Shown here piece by piece: positions 9,401 through 18,134 of a stretch of DNA of 64,000 nucleotides. How positions within the stretch are numbered: position 1 is the stretch's first letter; every line of letters begins with the position of its first letter. The translations under genes were made by a program, and so were the position numbers. Under the pieces are notes generated by a model, which was given only the letters and a program-made list of their open reading frames with translations, was not told the DNA's origin and did no database searches. Source of the stretch: CAWIMX01 sp963837345 (lineage in GTDB: Bacteria; Acidobacteriota; Vicinamibacteria; Vicinamibacterales; CAVVIG01); NCBI GenBank assembly GCA_963837345.1, contig CAWIMX010000001.1, forward strand, positions 682,001-746,000, written 5' to 3'.

Positions 9401-11486
9401 CGTGCAGCGGCTCGGCCTGCCGACGGCGGTCATCGCCGCCGCCACGGCGATCGTCGACGCGGTGCCGGCGAGCCCCGACCGCATCGCGGCGAGCGTCAAG
9501 AACGCCGTCAAGAGCCGCTACACTCCGGAGCAGTGGCGGCCCATCGCCGAGTCGGTGTTCAACCCGCTGCGGCGCCGGAAGCGCGACGCGCTCGTGGCGT
9601 ACCTGCTCAATCGGCTCGGCCTTCGAAGCGCCAGCCAGCTGTTCGAGTTCTTCCTGGTCGATCCCGGCATGGAGCCGGTGGTCCAGACCTCACGCCTGCG
9701 CCTCGCGATGTCGTCGCTGCAGACGTTCGTGCAGCGCTGTCTGCTCAATCTCGAGAACGGCGACGCGGTGCGTCCCCAGCGCAACGTCGCGCCCGGCGCC
9801 ATCCGCGCCGACTGGTGGCAGTGGATGAAGCGCTATCGCGTGTGGCAGGCCAACCGGGAGATTTTCCTCTTCCCAGAAAACTGGATGGAGCCAGAGCTGC
9901 GGCTGGACAAGACGGATCTCTTCCAGACGCTTGAGGGCGCCCTGCTGCAGGGCGACGTCACCCGCGACCTGGTGGAGGACGGGTTCCTCGCCTACCTGAA
10001 AGGTCTCGACGTCCGCGCGCGTCTCGACATCGTCTCGACCTATCTCGACCAGGATCTCGTCGACCCGGGGCTCAGTACGCTGCACGTGCTGGGCCGCACG
10101 TACGGGCACCCCCACAAGTACTTCTACCGGGCGTTCGAGGACGGCGCCTGGTCGGGCTGGGAAGCCGTCACGCCGGACATCGAAGGCGATCATGTCGCGC
10201 TTGCGATCTGGCGGGGCCGCCTGAACCTGTTCTGGCTCACCTTCGTCACGAAGACGCGGCCGCGCTCGGCGTCAGCTGCCGGGGGCGGCCCCGTCTCCAA
10301 CCTCGACTTCGCCACCCTGTCCGGCGACATCGTCGACAACACGCCGCAGAAGCTGATCCAGGTGCAGCTCCACTGGAGCGACTGCCTGCAGGGCAAATGG
10401 ACGAACCGGGTCTCGAGCAACGTCGAGAAGTCGGAACTCATTGCCGTCCACGACGATTTCGAACCCCGCGACGCGCACATCCACGTCACGAAGGAGATCG
10501 ACGCGCAGGGCAACGAGGGCGCCGTTCGCATCCATCTGGATTTCCCGGACGCCTACGAACGCCAATACAGCCGCGCCCGGGCGGCGCTCGAGCTCCGCCT
10601 GAGGCGGGACCGGAAACATCGTCCAGAAGCCGTCGAGGCCGACCTCGCCAAGCTGGCGGCCCTGCCGCGCGCCAATCACGCATTTCGCGTGACGAGCAAG
10701 AACTGCGATCCCGACTTCCGGTCGTCGTACTGGCAGGCTCCGCAAGCCTCGCCGTACGACACCAGCGGCGTCGACGCGACGTTCTACACCGGCGTATCGA
10801 GACTCTCCGTGTCGTTCGAGAGCGAGATTCACGACGATCGGTCGAGCACCACGGAGTCGGAGCCGATTCTCGCCCGCACGAGCCAGTTCGAAATCCTGAC
10901 CTGTGCCAATCCGGTGGTGCCGCCCTTCCTGAATCCGGCCGACCCGCTGCTGTCTGAAGCCGGCGGTCTGGTCGCCCCGATCTTCTTCAAGGACTCGAGG
11001 CAGTCCGATGCCGGCGCGGCCTCGGCGTTCCGCGACGAGCGCACGTTCTACGTCCAGCCGTCGCTCACCGAGACGGTCGTGCAGGAGTGGAACGGCTGGG
11101 CGGTCGCGCCGCCTCCGGCGCGGACGTTCAAGGATCCGGGCATCCTCAAGGAGATCGCCGTGATCGCGCAGGTGCCGGGGCCAAGGGTGCCGACGCCCCT
11201 CGGCGATCCGGTGTACGCCCTCGGGGAGGTCCAGCAGGTGGTCGACTGGACGACCGACCCTGCGACGGCGATCGGCTACGGCGACGCGCTCGTCGGAAAG
11301 ACCGGCGGCCTCGGCGCAGCGGCCGTGTCCGCCGGGACGCCGGTTGCCGCAGCGCCTGCCGGCATCGCGGTCGGCCTTACGGTGGTCGGCGCCCGCGGCA
11401 TCGCCGTGCCTCAAGTTCACACGATTCAGACGTCGCTGCGGGGAACGACCGTTCCGATGGTCGATTCGTCGCTGCGGAACCAGTGA
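3432..11486 (+). CDS. Tc toxin TcA-like subunit, N-terminal 2684 residues
   Basis: This is the large translocation subunit of an ABC toxin. Residues 1-200 hold two beta-sandwich stretches, the second like a carboxypeptidase-regulatory domain. Near residue 660 is the Salmonella-virulence-plasmid-type (VRP1) signature FCQCEECRSVLSPAAYFVD. A long alpha-helical shell follows. A PA14-like module (starts ATYYGSADLTGTP) spans roughly residues 1705-1836. The neuraminidase-like/ABC-toxin_N region begins near residue 2128 (WWQWMKRYRVWQANREIFLF, then PENWMEPELR). Single-chain TcA proteins are about 2500 residues and include the pore. Here the stop at 11486 comes before the channel, which is encoded by the next ORF 12 bases on, as in two-part TcaA/TcaB systems. 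There is no classical signal peptide. The gene probably forms an operon with its neighbours. Confidence 0.9.
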   Translation: MPADTLVRISLVTPDGQPIGGLVDLAFASRTPAAPPAPTLAVNGADASGDIDVKAQDRLAVGEYELTIRSATQAFAPVTTTVKITAAAIARVKVVVEPIAPIVVRPSSTVSGALMFDTGLPAAGVTTRAYHIGFADTNVRLGEARSDSRGGYVIQYTPRVSPVNLQVRVLNAAGAEIVVSATKYQVETAETLNLVVPSDVGPAGPEFARLAGDVTSVIGDLSLLGKAAETDDRQDLSLLSRSTRWDARLIALAATAAQQAAVTGVSHEALYALYRVGLPSDPALLATVPPATIMEALKKASAAGIVQLDEPQTAAAAASVRAFSQKTLLASAAPGTVSSFHELLAPVIAESSPQHAAFAELFFSHDATGDDFWQRAADLQIPPATIDTLKRQGKFLYLTSNNAALADKAQKTIGDAADLGRLVDQDLHKPDAWQAMLTELAGPGGDAALNALVPAGYEGATAIERATAYAGDLARKVRVSFPTEVAARLIETGELSVDQATAPAVTAFLKKAAPLGYGLGRTPLNRFLTSSNGALPALDGAASAQVKTLHRLHQITPSTESFQAAATAGFTSAYDIAKLPQADFLATYESAFPPGEAVMVYRQARTVSSVTFNAFATAKALESSPAIYGSSGTAADRQQAKDSLVKQFPSMASLFGSLDFCQCEECRSVLSPAAYFVDVLDLLGQHSAPNAAGYTPLDVLIGKDATVPGRRPDLGALPLTCENTNTALPYIDLVNEILEYYIEHATLDAGVAYDTGTAATADLAAEPQHIVPNVYTTTLKNAVYPLGLPFDLWIETVRGFLTYFGTPLPRLLEAFRQVDRLELFAGPPSTPYVAAQVLAESLGLSPAEYAVLTESNGTNWRSLFGGYVNDAAAIADLQSAATLSARLGVSDEELRDLVQTGFLNPGLAPLIFQFRRFDLDLADAFRFTNQPGFAALTAPERAAFEARLDRITASYTQVNPSSTFDARTWLSSLLPANYSRTVLVLADPDSGCNFSATTLRYADGAAVSPLDLLRFNLFVRLWKKLGWPLDEVDRALQIFFPTTLPAWTDPGFAAAFGAGWKTALVYLAHLETLHARLTPALGRVALLPLWTDLPTAGDHPLYGRLFLPAGVLNHDSAFDDPNGQFPWPGGDLQPELRSLSAHSAAVEGALGLTAAEIAAILADAQVAAPAAFTLANLSICYRYSLLAQCLEIPVMDLIALRAMSGLRPFQTLSGAAITALSEDVLLTRTLAFVDQVAAVETSGFTVEDLQYLLRHRFDPVGKYRWDPNELVGLVQSVAGGLAQIGAQQAVTDLPGQSESLVDQRLSALVPAPILRTLFAALTNARTFTASQDGVAVAIDPAPFAGETSIALQYEAVTQTQSVSVKGLLPDWKKAELETLNATPLFAALLDGTQQQAHDALAATIDDLVGVWASLAQYEAVAMGVAPGAAIADPLGKLASDPALRFSYDQSNQLQWLGYRGVLTDQKLAALTALNPSPTLAGLLSDVQQQALPAYRTMAGSILAMWTMAQPYVARATAVPAAGQVDAAAFAAALAQAQADGTIVDRVPPIRFVYDAALQVQTLTCDGVLSDGLRAQLSGLTPSPLSSTLLQDVRTQAVQQFQHLAAGLLTIGATDLDAFAQPFLEVDPTKRQRLVKARLVTVFAPLLARKLRRQLVLQTLSASLASDPSLTEALVTDAALLTDPSRPGRSLLDAFLAVGPPGVSATYYGSADLTGTPIASGIAVTADTRDPSNSIAGMRSCRFEGFLQAPTDGPYRFVVALGNANATATFRVESPDPASLLPDPVVQYTAGADGEQASQFLRLRGGVAYHFTIEGTLLGPNGLGLSVQGETLPAGPLSQLQLYPQAAVDGFGRARVLLAKVLQILQGTGIGEREVSYLLAHASQFGGLKLSALPTRSTDDSGAQAATLFAQFLALADYADLRRSAAGGTDGLIDVFKAASQASPPVAASTLLAHLTRRSPETVEDVATALGADPHFLNPVGIRRVWDALQIVQRLGLPTAVIAAATAIVDAVPASPDRIAASVKNAVKSRYTPEQWRPIAESVFNPLRRRKRDALVAYLLNRLGLRSASQLFEFFLVDPGMEPVVQTSRLRLAMSSLQTFVQRCLLNLENGDAVRPQRNVAPGAIRADWWQWMKRYRVWQANREIFLFPENWMEPELRLDKTDLFQTLEGALLQGDVTRDLVEDGFLAYLKGLDVRARLDIVSTYLDQDLVDPGLSTLHVLGRTYGHPHKYFYRAFEDGAWSGWEAVTPDIEGDHVALAIWRGRLNLFWLTFVTKTRPRSASAAGGGPVSNLDFATLSGDIVDNTPQKLIQVQLHWSDCLQGKWTNRVSSNVEKSELIAVHDDFEPRDAHIHVTKEIDAQGNEGAVRIHLDFPDAYERQYSRARAALELRLRRDRKHRPEAVEADLAKLAALPRANHAFRVTSKNCDPDFRSSYWQAPQASPYDTSGVDATFYTGVSRLSVSFESEIHDDRSSTTESEPILARTSQFEILTCANPVVPPFLNPADPLLSEAGGLVAPIFFKDSRQSDAGAASAFRDERTFYVQPSLTETVVQEWNGWAVAPPPARTFKDPGILKEIAVIAQVPGPRVPTPLGDPVYALGEVQQVVDWTTDPATAIGYGDALVGKTGGLGAAAVSAGTPVAAAPAGIAVGLTVVGARGIAVPQVHTIQTSLRGTTVPMVDSSLRNQ

Positions 11487-11498
11487 AGGGACCAGCCT

Positions 11499-14400
11499 GT
11501 GCTGACCAAAGGGTTTCACGACTCGATCGACGCCTCGCGCGCGTACCAGACCTACACGGTCGGCGGATGGAAGACGCAGCCGACCTACATCACGCTCCGG
11601 AACCGGAGCCTGAGCTACCGGTTCTTCCCCCACTTCCACCCGTACGTGCCGTCGCTCATCGAGCGGCTGAACGACGGCGGCTTCGCGGGCCTGCAGGATG
11701 CCGACACGCTGTATCTGCCGCAGCCGAACCCGCCCGCCGGCCTGCCGCTGCAGCCGCTCTCGCCGATTCCGGACAGCACGCGGGCGACACTGCTCCAGAG
11801 TGCGACCGGCCAGCGGCCGAACGGTGGCGCGAGCGTGGTCCTGCCGGCGGGGACGCCCGTCACGCTTCCAGCCGGCACGGCCGTCTCGGTCGCGGCTGGC
11901 ACGGTGGTCGGCCACCCGGACGGCTCGACGACGACGCTCGGCGCGGCACTGGCTTTTGCGCTTCCCGGCTGGCTGCCGGCGACGATCTCGAGCGGCATTC
12001 AAACCTCCGCGGGCGCCGGCGCGGCGATCGTGTTCGACGACACGGCCGTCACGGCGACGCTCGCGGCCGGAGCCAGCGCCGTGCTCGTCAACGACGGGTC
12101 GGCCGTGAGGCTGCCCGCGGGCATCCCGGTGTCGATCCGCAGCGGCCGGCCGCAGCCCTTCTTCTACCGCGACGACTTCGCGTCGCAGTATCTGCCCGAC
12201 GCGGGCAGCGTCGACCGGCCGTACCCGGTGAAGAACATCGACTTCGCGTGCGACGGCGCGTACGCCATCTACAACTGGGAGCTCTTCTTCCACGCGCCGC
12301 TGCTCATCGCGGTCCATCTGAGCCAGAACCAGAAATTTCAGGATGCGCAGCACTGGTTTCACTACATCTTCAACCCGACGGACAACAGCCCCGGTCCGAC
12401 GCCCGAGCGTTTCTGGAAGGTCGAGCCGTTCCAATACACCGACGTCCGGCTGATCGAGGAGATCCTCGTGAATCTGGCCACCAGGCAGGACGGCCGCTGC
12501 AGACGCAAACCTTCAGCAGCATCACCGAGTGGATGGCGCATCCGTTCCAACCCTGGGCCGTCGCCAGGTACCGCCCGTCCGCCTACATGCTGCAAGACGG
12601 TGATGGCCTATCTCGACAATCTCATCGCGTGGGGCGATTCGCTCTTCCAGCAATACACCATCGAAACCATCAACGAAGCGACGCAGCTGTACGTGATGGC
12701 GGCCAACATTCTCGGCCAACGACCCCAGGCGGTTCCTAAAAAAGGCTCTGTCAAGCCGCTCACCTACAACGAACTGCGCGGCAAGCTCCTGGACCCGTTC
12801 GGCAACGCCATGGTGGACATGGAGGTCGACATCCCGTTCGACATCACGGCGCCGTCGGGAGCCGGCGGCGACCTGAACGGCGCGCAGATCCTGGCGAGCA
12901 TCGGCAAGACACTGTACTTCTGCATCCCCCGCAACGACCGGCTCCTCGGCTACTGGGACACGGTGGCGGACCGGCTTTTCAAGATTCACAACAGCCTGAA
13001 CCTCCAGGGGGTCTTCCAGCGGCTGCCGCTGTTCGATCCGCCGATCGATCCCGCCATGCTGGTGCGGGCCGCCGCGGCCGGGCTGGACGTGAGCGCGATT
13101 GTCAGCGGGCTCAACCAGCCCTTGCCGCTGGTCCGGTTCCAGCTTCTGGTGGCCAAGGCGACCGAGATCGCGCAGGAAGTCACGTCGCTCGGCGCCAGCC
13201 TGCTCTCGGCGATCGAAAAGCAGGACAACGAATCGATAGCTCTGTTGCGGGCGCGCCACGAGAGCGCGATCCTGCAACTCGCCAATATGGTAAAGTACGC
13301 GCAATGGCAGGAGGCCGCCAAGGCGACCCAGGCGTTGCAAATGTCGCTCGGCGGCGGCGATTCAGCGGTACGCGTACTACCAGAAGCTGCTCGGCCGCAC
13401 GGACGCCCAAATCACGAGCAGCATTCCGCAGCTCGACGCCCTCGATCTCGGGAGCCTCGATAACCTGCGCTTCTCGCAGACGGAGACCGGCAGCGAGCCG
13501 CAGCTGGCCGTCGACGCGATCGATCCGCACCTCGCGCAGGACGCGACGGTGGTGAGCGACGGCGAGGTGAAGACGCTGAGCACGAAGGAAGTCGAGGAGC
13601 TAAACAAGCTCGCGCTCGTGCGCGACCTGCACATCGCGGCGAGCTCGCTCGAGGCCCTCGGCTCCGGCCTGGCGATCATTCCCGCAGTTCAAGGCTCATG
13701 CGCAGCCCATGGGTTGCGGCGCGACCGTGGACTTCGGCGGCCAGCACCTGCATTCCATGGCGTCGGGCCTCGCGGCCGTCTCGCGGGCGATCGCCGAGGA
13801 GTTTTCCTTCGAGGCCGCCAAAGCGGGGAAGCTCGGATCGTACGCGCGGCGCGAGCTCGACTGGACGTTCCAGAGCAACAGCGCGCGGAGCGAGCTGAAC
13901 CAGGTCTTCAAACAGCTGCGCGGCGCCCAGCTCCGCGAGGCCATCGCCCGGAAGGAGTACGACAACCACCAGACGCAGATGGCGAACGCCCAGCAGATCG
14001 TGGATTTCCTGCAGGGAAACGACATCGGCGGCGGCCTGCCGATCAAGGAGACCACCGTGGGCTTCTACGCGTTGATGAAGCGCCAGGTGAAGGGGCTGTA
14101 CGCGAAGTCGTTCCAGCTCGCCTACGATGTCGCCCGGAAAGCGGAGCGCGCCCTCCAGTACGAGCTGGGCGACCCGTCGCTGTCGTACATCCAGTTCAAC
14201 TACCTGGACGGCACCGAAGGGCTCCTCGCGGGAGAAAAGCTCCTGTTCGACGTCAAGGCCATGGAGATGGCCTTCCACGACCTCAATCAGCGCGAGTACG
14301 AGCTCGCCAAACACATCAGCCTGCTGCAGGTCGACCCGATCGCGCTTCTGCAGCTGCGCGCCACGGGCAGCTGCGCGTTCACGATGCCCGAGGAGCTGTT

Positions 14401-15274
14401 CGACATCGATGGTCCCGGCCACTACTTCCGCCGGATCAAGTCGGTGGCTGTCACCCTCCCCTGCGTCGTCGGGCCCTACACCAGCGTCAATTGCACCATG
14501 ACGCTGCAACAGAGCTCCATCCGCGTCAGCGCGGAGCCCGGCAAGACGTACGCACGCCAGGGCTCCGAGGATCCCCGGTTCAACGACTACTACGGGTCGA
14601 TCCAGTCGATCGTGACGAGCTCGGGCCAGTCCGACAGCGGCCTGTTCGAGACGAACCTGAGGGATGAGCGGTATCTGCCGTTCGAGGGCGCAGGCGCCGC
14701 CGGCAGCGTGTGGCAGCTCACGCTGCCGGCCGACGTCAAACAGTTCGATTTCTCGACGATCGCCGATGTGGTCCTGCACGTGCGGTACACGGCGCGTGAG
14801 GGCGGCGAACGGCTGAAGACCGCCGCCGTGCAGAGCCTGCAGACGGCGATCAACAAGGCGCACACGGTGGGCTCGGTCTGCCTCTTCTCGATGCGCCACG
14901 ACTTCCCGTCCGAGTGGGCGCGGTTCAAGGCCGTCTCGATCGACGGGGGCACTCCGACGGCGGAGCTCTCGGTCGCGCTCCGGCCCGAGCACTATCCGTT
15001 CTGGGCCCAAGGCATCGTCGGCAGCACGCCGGTCAAGAGCGTCCAGTTCTTCGCGGAGATGGAGCCCTCGAAGACCCAAATCAACCTGTCGGACTCGGGC
15101 GGCCACAGCGACAGCCTGGTGCGCAACCCGCTGCTCGGCGGATTGCTGGCCGGCAGGTTGACCAAGATCCCGCTGCCCGCCGCCGTCACCGACGCGACCC
15201 ATCCGCCGCTGACCGTCCGCATCGACGCCAATTCGATGCGCGACTTGTGGCTGGCGATCACGTGGGGGAAATGA
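11499..15274 (+). pseudogene. Tc toxin TcA-like subunit, C-terminal half (pore and TcB-binding), frame-disrupted as sequenced
   Basis: It starts with GTG 12 bases after the previous stop, behind a GAAGGGA-type ribosome site. Read through four disruptions, the product is about 1250 residues. It begins with YTVGGWKTQPTYITLRNRSL and then a low-complexity segment with LPAGTPV-type repeats (about 11830-12150). Next come a conserved WELFFHAPLLIAVHLSQNQ region, the helical channel, a membrane-tip hairpin around 13650-13760, and a C-terminal TcB-binding domain (DERYLPFEGAGA, then VVLHVRYTAREGG). Frame is lost and restored by two extra bases near 12492 and one extra base near 12593, 13350 and 13684; skipping them restores family-like sequence each time. 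No other stop or decay is visible, so I expect an intact gene in the organism, but as given it is broken into fragments. Confidence 0.8.
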
Positions 15275-15280
15275 TTGCGC

Positions 15281-16498
15281 TCAGGCGCGATCCAGCGCCA
15301 CGGCCTGCACGTCGAGGACGTCGTTGCTGTCTCTGATGCGGGCGACGAGCGCGTCGCTCGGTGCCGCGTCGAGGTTGATGCGCGCCACGGCCGCTTCGGC
15401 GCCCGCGAACACGACGTTCTCCGTCTCCTGCACGTTGATCCCGCCCTCGCGGAGCCGATCGAAGACGTGCGCCAGGACGCCGGGGCGATCGCGATGCCGG
15501 ACCACCAGCAGGTGCGTCGCCGGCGTCTTCGTGGCCAGGTTGACCACGTTCGGCACGCGCCCCGTGTTCTTGTAGGCGCGCACGATCCGCACCGCCTCGG
15601 CGCCGATGGCCTCCTGCGCCTGCCGGGTCGACGCCCCGATGTGGTGAGTGCCGTACACGAACGGAAGGGCCGCGATCGGATCGGCGAATGCGCCCGTTCC
15701 GCCAGACGGCTCGACGGAGTACACGTCGAGCCCGACGTGCAGCTCGCGTTCGGCGGCGACCGCGGCCAGCGCCGCGTAGTCCACGATCTCGGCCCGCGCC
15801 GTATTGACGAACGACGCCCCGCGCGGCAGCCGCTCGAGGAGCGCCCGATCGACCAGGCCGCGCGTGTCCGGCGCCAGCGCGAGATGCACGCTGAATACGT
15901 CGCTCTGCTCGGCCAGCGCGCGCGGCGTCGACGCGACGGCCACGGGCACACCAGCCGGGCCCGGCGCGCTCGACGCCGTCAGGCTGCGGCTCCACGCGGC
16001 GATCCGCATTCCGAGGCCGTGCGCCCGGACCGCGACCTCCCGGCCGATGTGTCCGAAGCCGAGCAGGCCCAGCGTCCGGCCTGACAGACCCTGCGCGTCC
16101 GCATACGCCTTCTTGTTCCACACGCCGCGCCGCAGGTCGGCGACGTTGTCGGGAATGCGGCGATCGAGCGCAATCATCAACCCGATGGTCAGCTCCGCCA
16201 CGGCGGCCGCGTTCTTCCCCGGGCAGTTCGCGACGTAGATGCCGCTGCGCGACGCGGCGGCGACATCGATGGTATTCACGCCCGCGCCGGCGCGGACGAC
16301 GAGCGACAGCGATCCGGCGTCGAGCGCCGCGGCGGAGACGCGCGTGCTCCGGACGATCAGGACGTCGGCCCCGGTTTCGGCGATGGCCTTGACGAGCGCG
16401 TCATCGGCGAGCGTCGGCTGGTAGGACACGTCGCAGCCGTCGGCTTTCAGCGCGTCGATACCTGCCGGCTCGAAGGCGTCGGCGACCAGGACTCTCAC
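15281..16498 (-). CDS. serA: D-3-phosphoglycerate dehydrogenase
   Basis: The first enzyme of serine synthesis, oxidising 3-phosphoglycerate with NAD. The 405-residue protein has the NAD-binding glycine motif GLLGFGHIG near residue 145. The catalytic Arg lies in NTARAEIVD near 230 and the catalytic His in the YGTHHIGAST block near 285. A C-terminal ACT domain (HLLVVRHRDRPGVLAHVFD onward, about residues 330-400) is typical of serine-sensitive forms. It is cytoplasmic and convergent with the Tc locus, with only 6 bases between stops. The ATG at 16498 agrees with the family N-terminus (MRVLVADAF). A related 2-hydroxyacid dehydrogenase cannot be fully excluded, but the ACT domain argues for SerA. 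Confidence 0.93.
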   Translation of the reverse strand: MRVLVADAFEPAGIDALKADGCDVSYQPTLADDALVKAIAETGADVLIVRSTRVSAAALDAGSLSLVVRAGAGVNTIDVAAASRSGIYVANCPGKNAAAVAELTIGLMIALDRRIPDNVADLRRGVWNKKAYADAQGLSGRTLGLLGFGHIGREVAVRAHGLGMRIAAWSRSLTASSAPGPAGVPVAVASTPRALAEQSDVFSVHLALAPDTRGLVDRALLERLPRGASFVNTARAEIVDYAALAAVAAERELHVGLDVYSVEPSGGTGAFADPIAALPFVYGTHHIGASTRQAQEAIGAEAVRIVRAYKNTGRVPNVVNLATKTPATHLLVVRHRDRPGVLAHVFDRLREGGINVQETENVVFAGAEAAVARINLDAAPSDALVARIRDSNDVLDVQAVALDRA

Positions 16499-16558
16499 GG
16501 CTCAACGAGCATACCTCGCGCGCCGGGGTCGGAAGAATCCCCACAGGCGCGAAAAATT

Positions 16559-16580
16559 CCGCACGCCTCCAGGCGTGCGG
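16559..16580 (-). terminator. Perfect 10-bp hairpin followed on the minus strand by a T-tract, in the serA leader position
   Basis: CCGCACGCCT and AGGCGTGCGG form a perfect 10-bp stem with a 2-base spacer. On the minus strand it is followed at once by AATTTTTC, the layout of an intrinsic terminator. No minus-strand gene lies upstream that would need it; the next gene downstream on that strand is serA, 60 bases away. It could be an attenuator in a long serA leader, the end of an unannotated small RNA, or a dispersed palindrome. A second weaker inverted repeat (CGGCTT/AAGCCG) sits just beside it. Confidence 0.45.
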
Positions 16581-16719
16581 CTGCGCGCGGCTTCAAAGCC
16601 GTGCGGCAGTACGGCCGGTACACATCGAATGACAGGGCACGGGAGTTGCTGCCAGTCGGCCATCACGACAGGGGTGGCCGCGACCGGGCCCCTCGACGGT
16701 CGAACAAGGAGGACTTGCA

Positions 16720-18117
16720 ATGGAGAGGACGTTGAACCGAGCCGGCTGGCGTCAGGTGGTGCGCACCGTGACCGTCGGGGGCGTCGCGCTGCTCTTGCCG
16801 GGAATGGCGGCTGCCCAGGCCCCGCAGCCAGCGGCCACCTTTTCAAAGGACGTCGCCCCGATCTTCCAGGAGAAGTGCCAGTCCTGTCACGAGCCGGGCT
16901 CGATCGCGCCGATGTCGCTCAGGACCTACAAGGAGGCCCGTCCGTGGGCCAGGTCGATCCGGGCGCGCGTGGCATCGCGCCAGATGCCGCCGTGGCACAT
17001 CAACCGGAACGTCGGCATCCAGAAGTTCAAGAACGACATGTCGCTGAGCGACGAGCAGATCGCCACGATCGTGGCGTGGGTGGATGCGGGCGCGCCTGAG
17101 GGCAACCCGGCCGACATGCCGCCGCTCAAACCGCTCCACGAGGGCCTCTACTGGATGGCCGAGCGCGACGGCTACGGACCTCCCGACATCGTCGTGAAGG
17201 CGCCCGACTACACCATGCCCGCCTTCGGGCAGGACGAGTGGTGGCGCCCGGTCGTCGACATCCCGGGCCTGACCGAGCCTCGCTGGGTGCGGATGGTCGA
17301 GATTCGCCCGAGCACGATCCAGGGCCGGAAGACGCTCCACCACTCGATCGCCTACCTGATCCTCAACAACGACCCCGACGCGGTGAACCAGGGGACGTCG
17401 CGGGGCGCGCGGCGCGACTTCGCACAGGATCTGGTGAACGCGCGTCCGCAGCTGATGGAGTGGGCCATCGGCAAGGGCTACGACCGGTACATGGACGGCA
17501 CGGGCAAGCTCATTCTGCCGGGCGAGAAGATCCAGTGGGATCAGCACATACACGCGGCGGGCGAGGAAGTGACGTTCGGGTCGGAGCTCGGCATCTGGCT
17601 CTATCCGAAGGGCGAGGAGCCGAAGCACCGGAGCTACCTGGTCGCGTTCACCGGGCTCAAGAACGGCACGCAGGGTCTCGACATCAAGCCGAACGCGGTC
17701 TCGGAAACGGAAGGGTATACGACGCTGCTCGAGAACACCATCATCACGAACTTCCAGCCGCACTTCCACCTGCGCGGCAAGGCGATGATGGTCGAAGCGA
17801 TTCTCCCGACGGGCGAATCGCAGGTCATCAGCTACGTGGACGACTTCAACTTCAACTGGATGACGAACTACATCTTCGCGGAGGACGCCGCGCCGGCGTT
17901 CCCCAAGGGGACGATCATCCACGTGAAGGCGTGGTACGACAACACGAAGGCCAACAAGAACAATCCCGATCCGGACCAGTGGGTGGGCTACGGCGACCGC
18001 ACCGTCGACGAAATGGCGCACGCGTGGATGAACGTCGTGTATCTCACGGACGCCGAATATCAACAGTGGCTCGCCGACCACCAGAAGGTGACGGAGCCTT
18101 CGCAGGGTCAGCAGTAG
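16720..18117 (+). CDS. Secreted c-type cytochrome with copper type II monooxygenase-like C-terminal domain
   Basis: A 465-residue exported protein. The signal peptide (VGGVALLLPGMAAAQA) is cleaved near residue 33. One haem-attachment motif, CQSCH, lies near residue 54, inside a single-haem cytochrome c domain with a likely Met ligand in the MPPWH region. The C-terminal half (QPHFHLRGKAMM, FNFNWMTNY, KAWYDNTKANKNNPDP) resembles the copper ascorbate-dependent monooxygenase C-terminal fold, with HFH a plausible copper site. Such cytochrome fusions are frequent in acidobacterial and planctomycete genomes, and their substrates are unknown. The start is preceded by an AGGAGG-like site (AAGGAGGACTTGCAATG). 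It is followed 17 bases later by a second secreted protein, probably the same operon. Confidence 0.8.
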   Translation: MERTLNRAGWRQVVRTVTVGGVALLLPGMAAAQAPQPAATFSKDVAPIFQEKCQSCHEPGSIAPMSLRTYKEARPWARSIRARVASRQMPPWHINRNVGIQKFKNDMSLSDEQIATIVAWVDAGAPEGNPADMPPLKPLHEGLYWMAERDGYGPPDIVVKAPDYTMPAFGQDEWWRPVVDIPGLTEPRWVRMVEIRPSTIQGRKTLHHSIAYLILNNDPDAVNQGTSRGARRDFAQDLVNARPQLMEWAIGKGYDRYMDGTGKLILPGEKIQWDQHIHAAGEEVTFGSELGIWLYPKGEEPKHRSYLVAFTGLKNGTQGLDIKPNAVSETEGYTTLLENTIITNFQPHFHLRGKAMMVEAILPTGESQVISYVDDFNFNWMTNYIFAEDAAPAFPKGTIIHVKAWYDNTKANKNNPDPDQWVGYGDRTVDEMAHAWMNVVYLTDAEYQQWLADHQKVTEPSQGQQ

Positions 18118-18134
18118 CCCTTCCGGGGGAGGCC

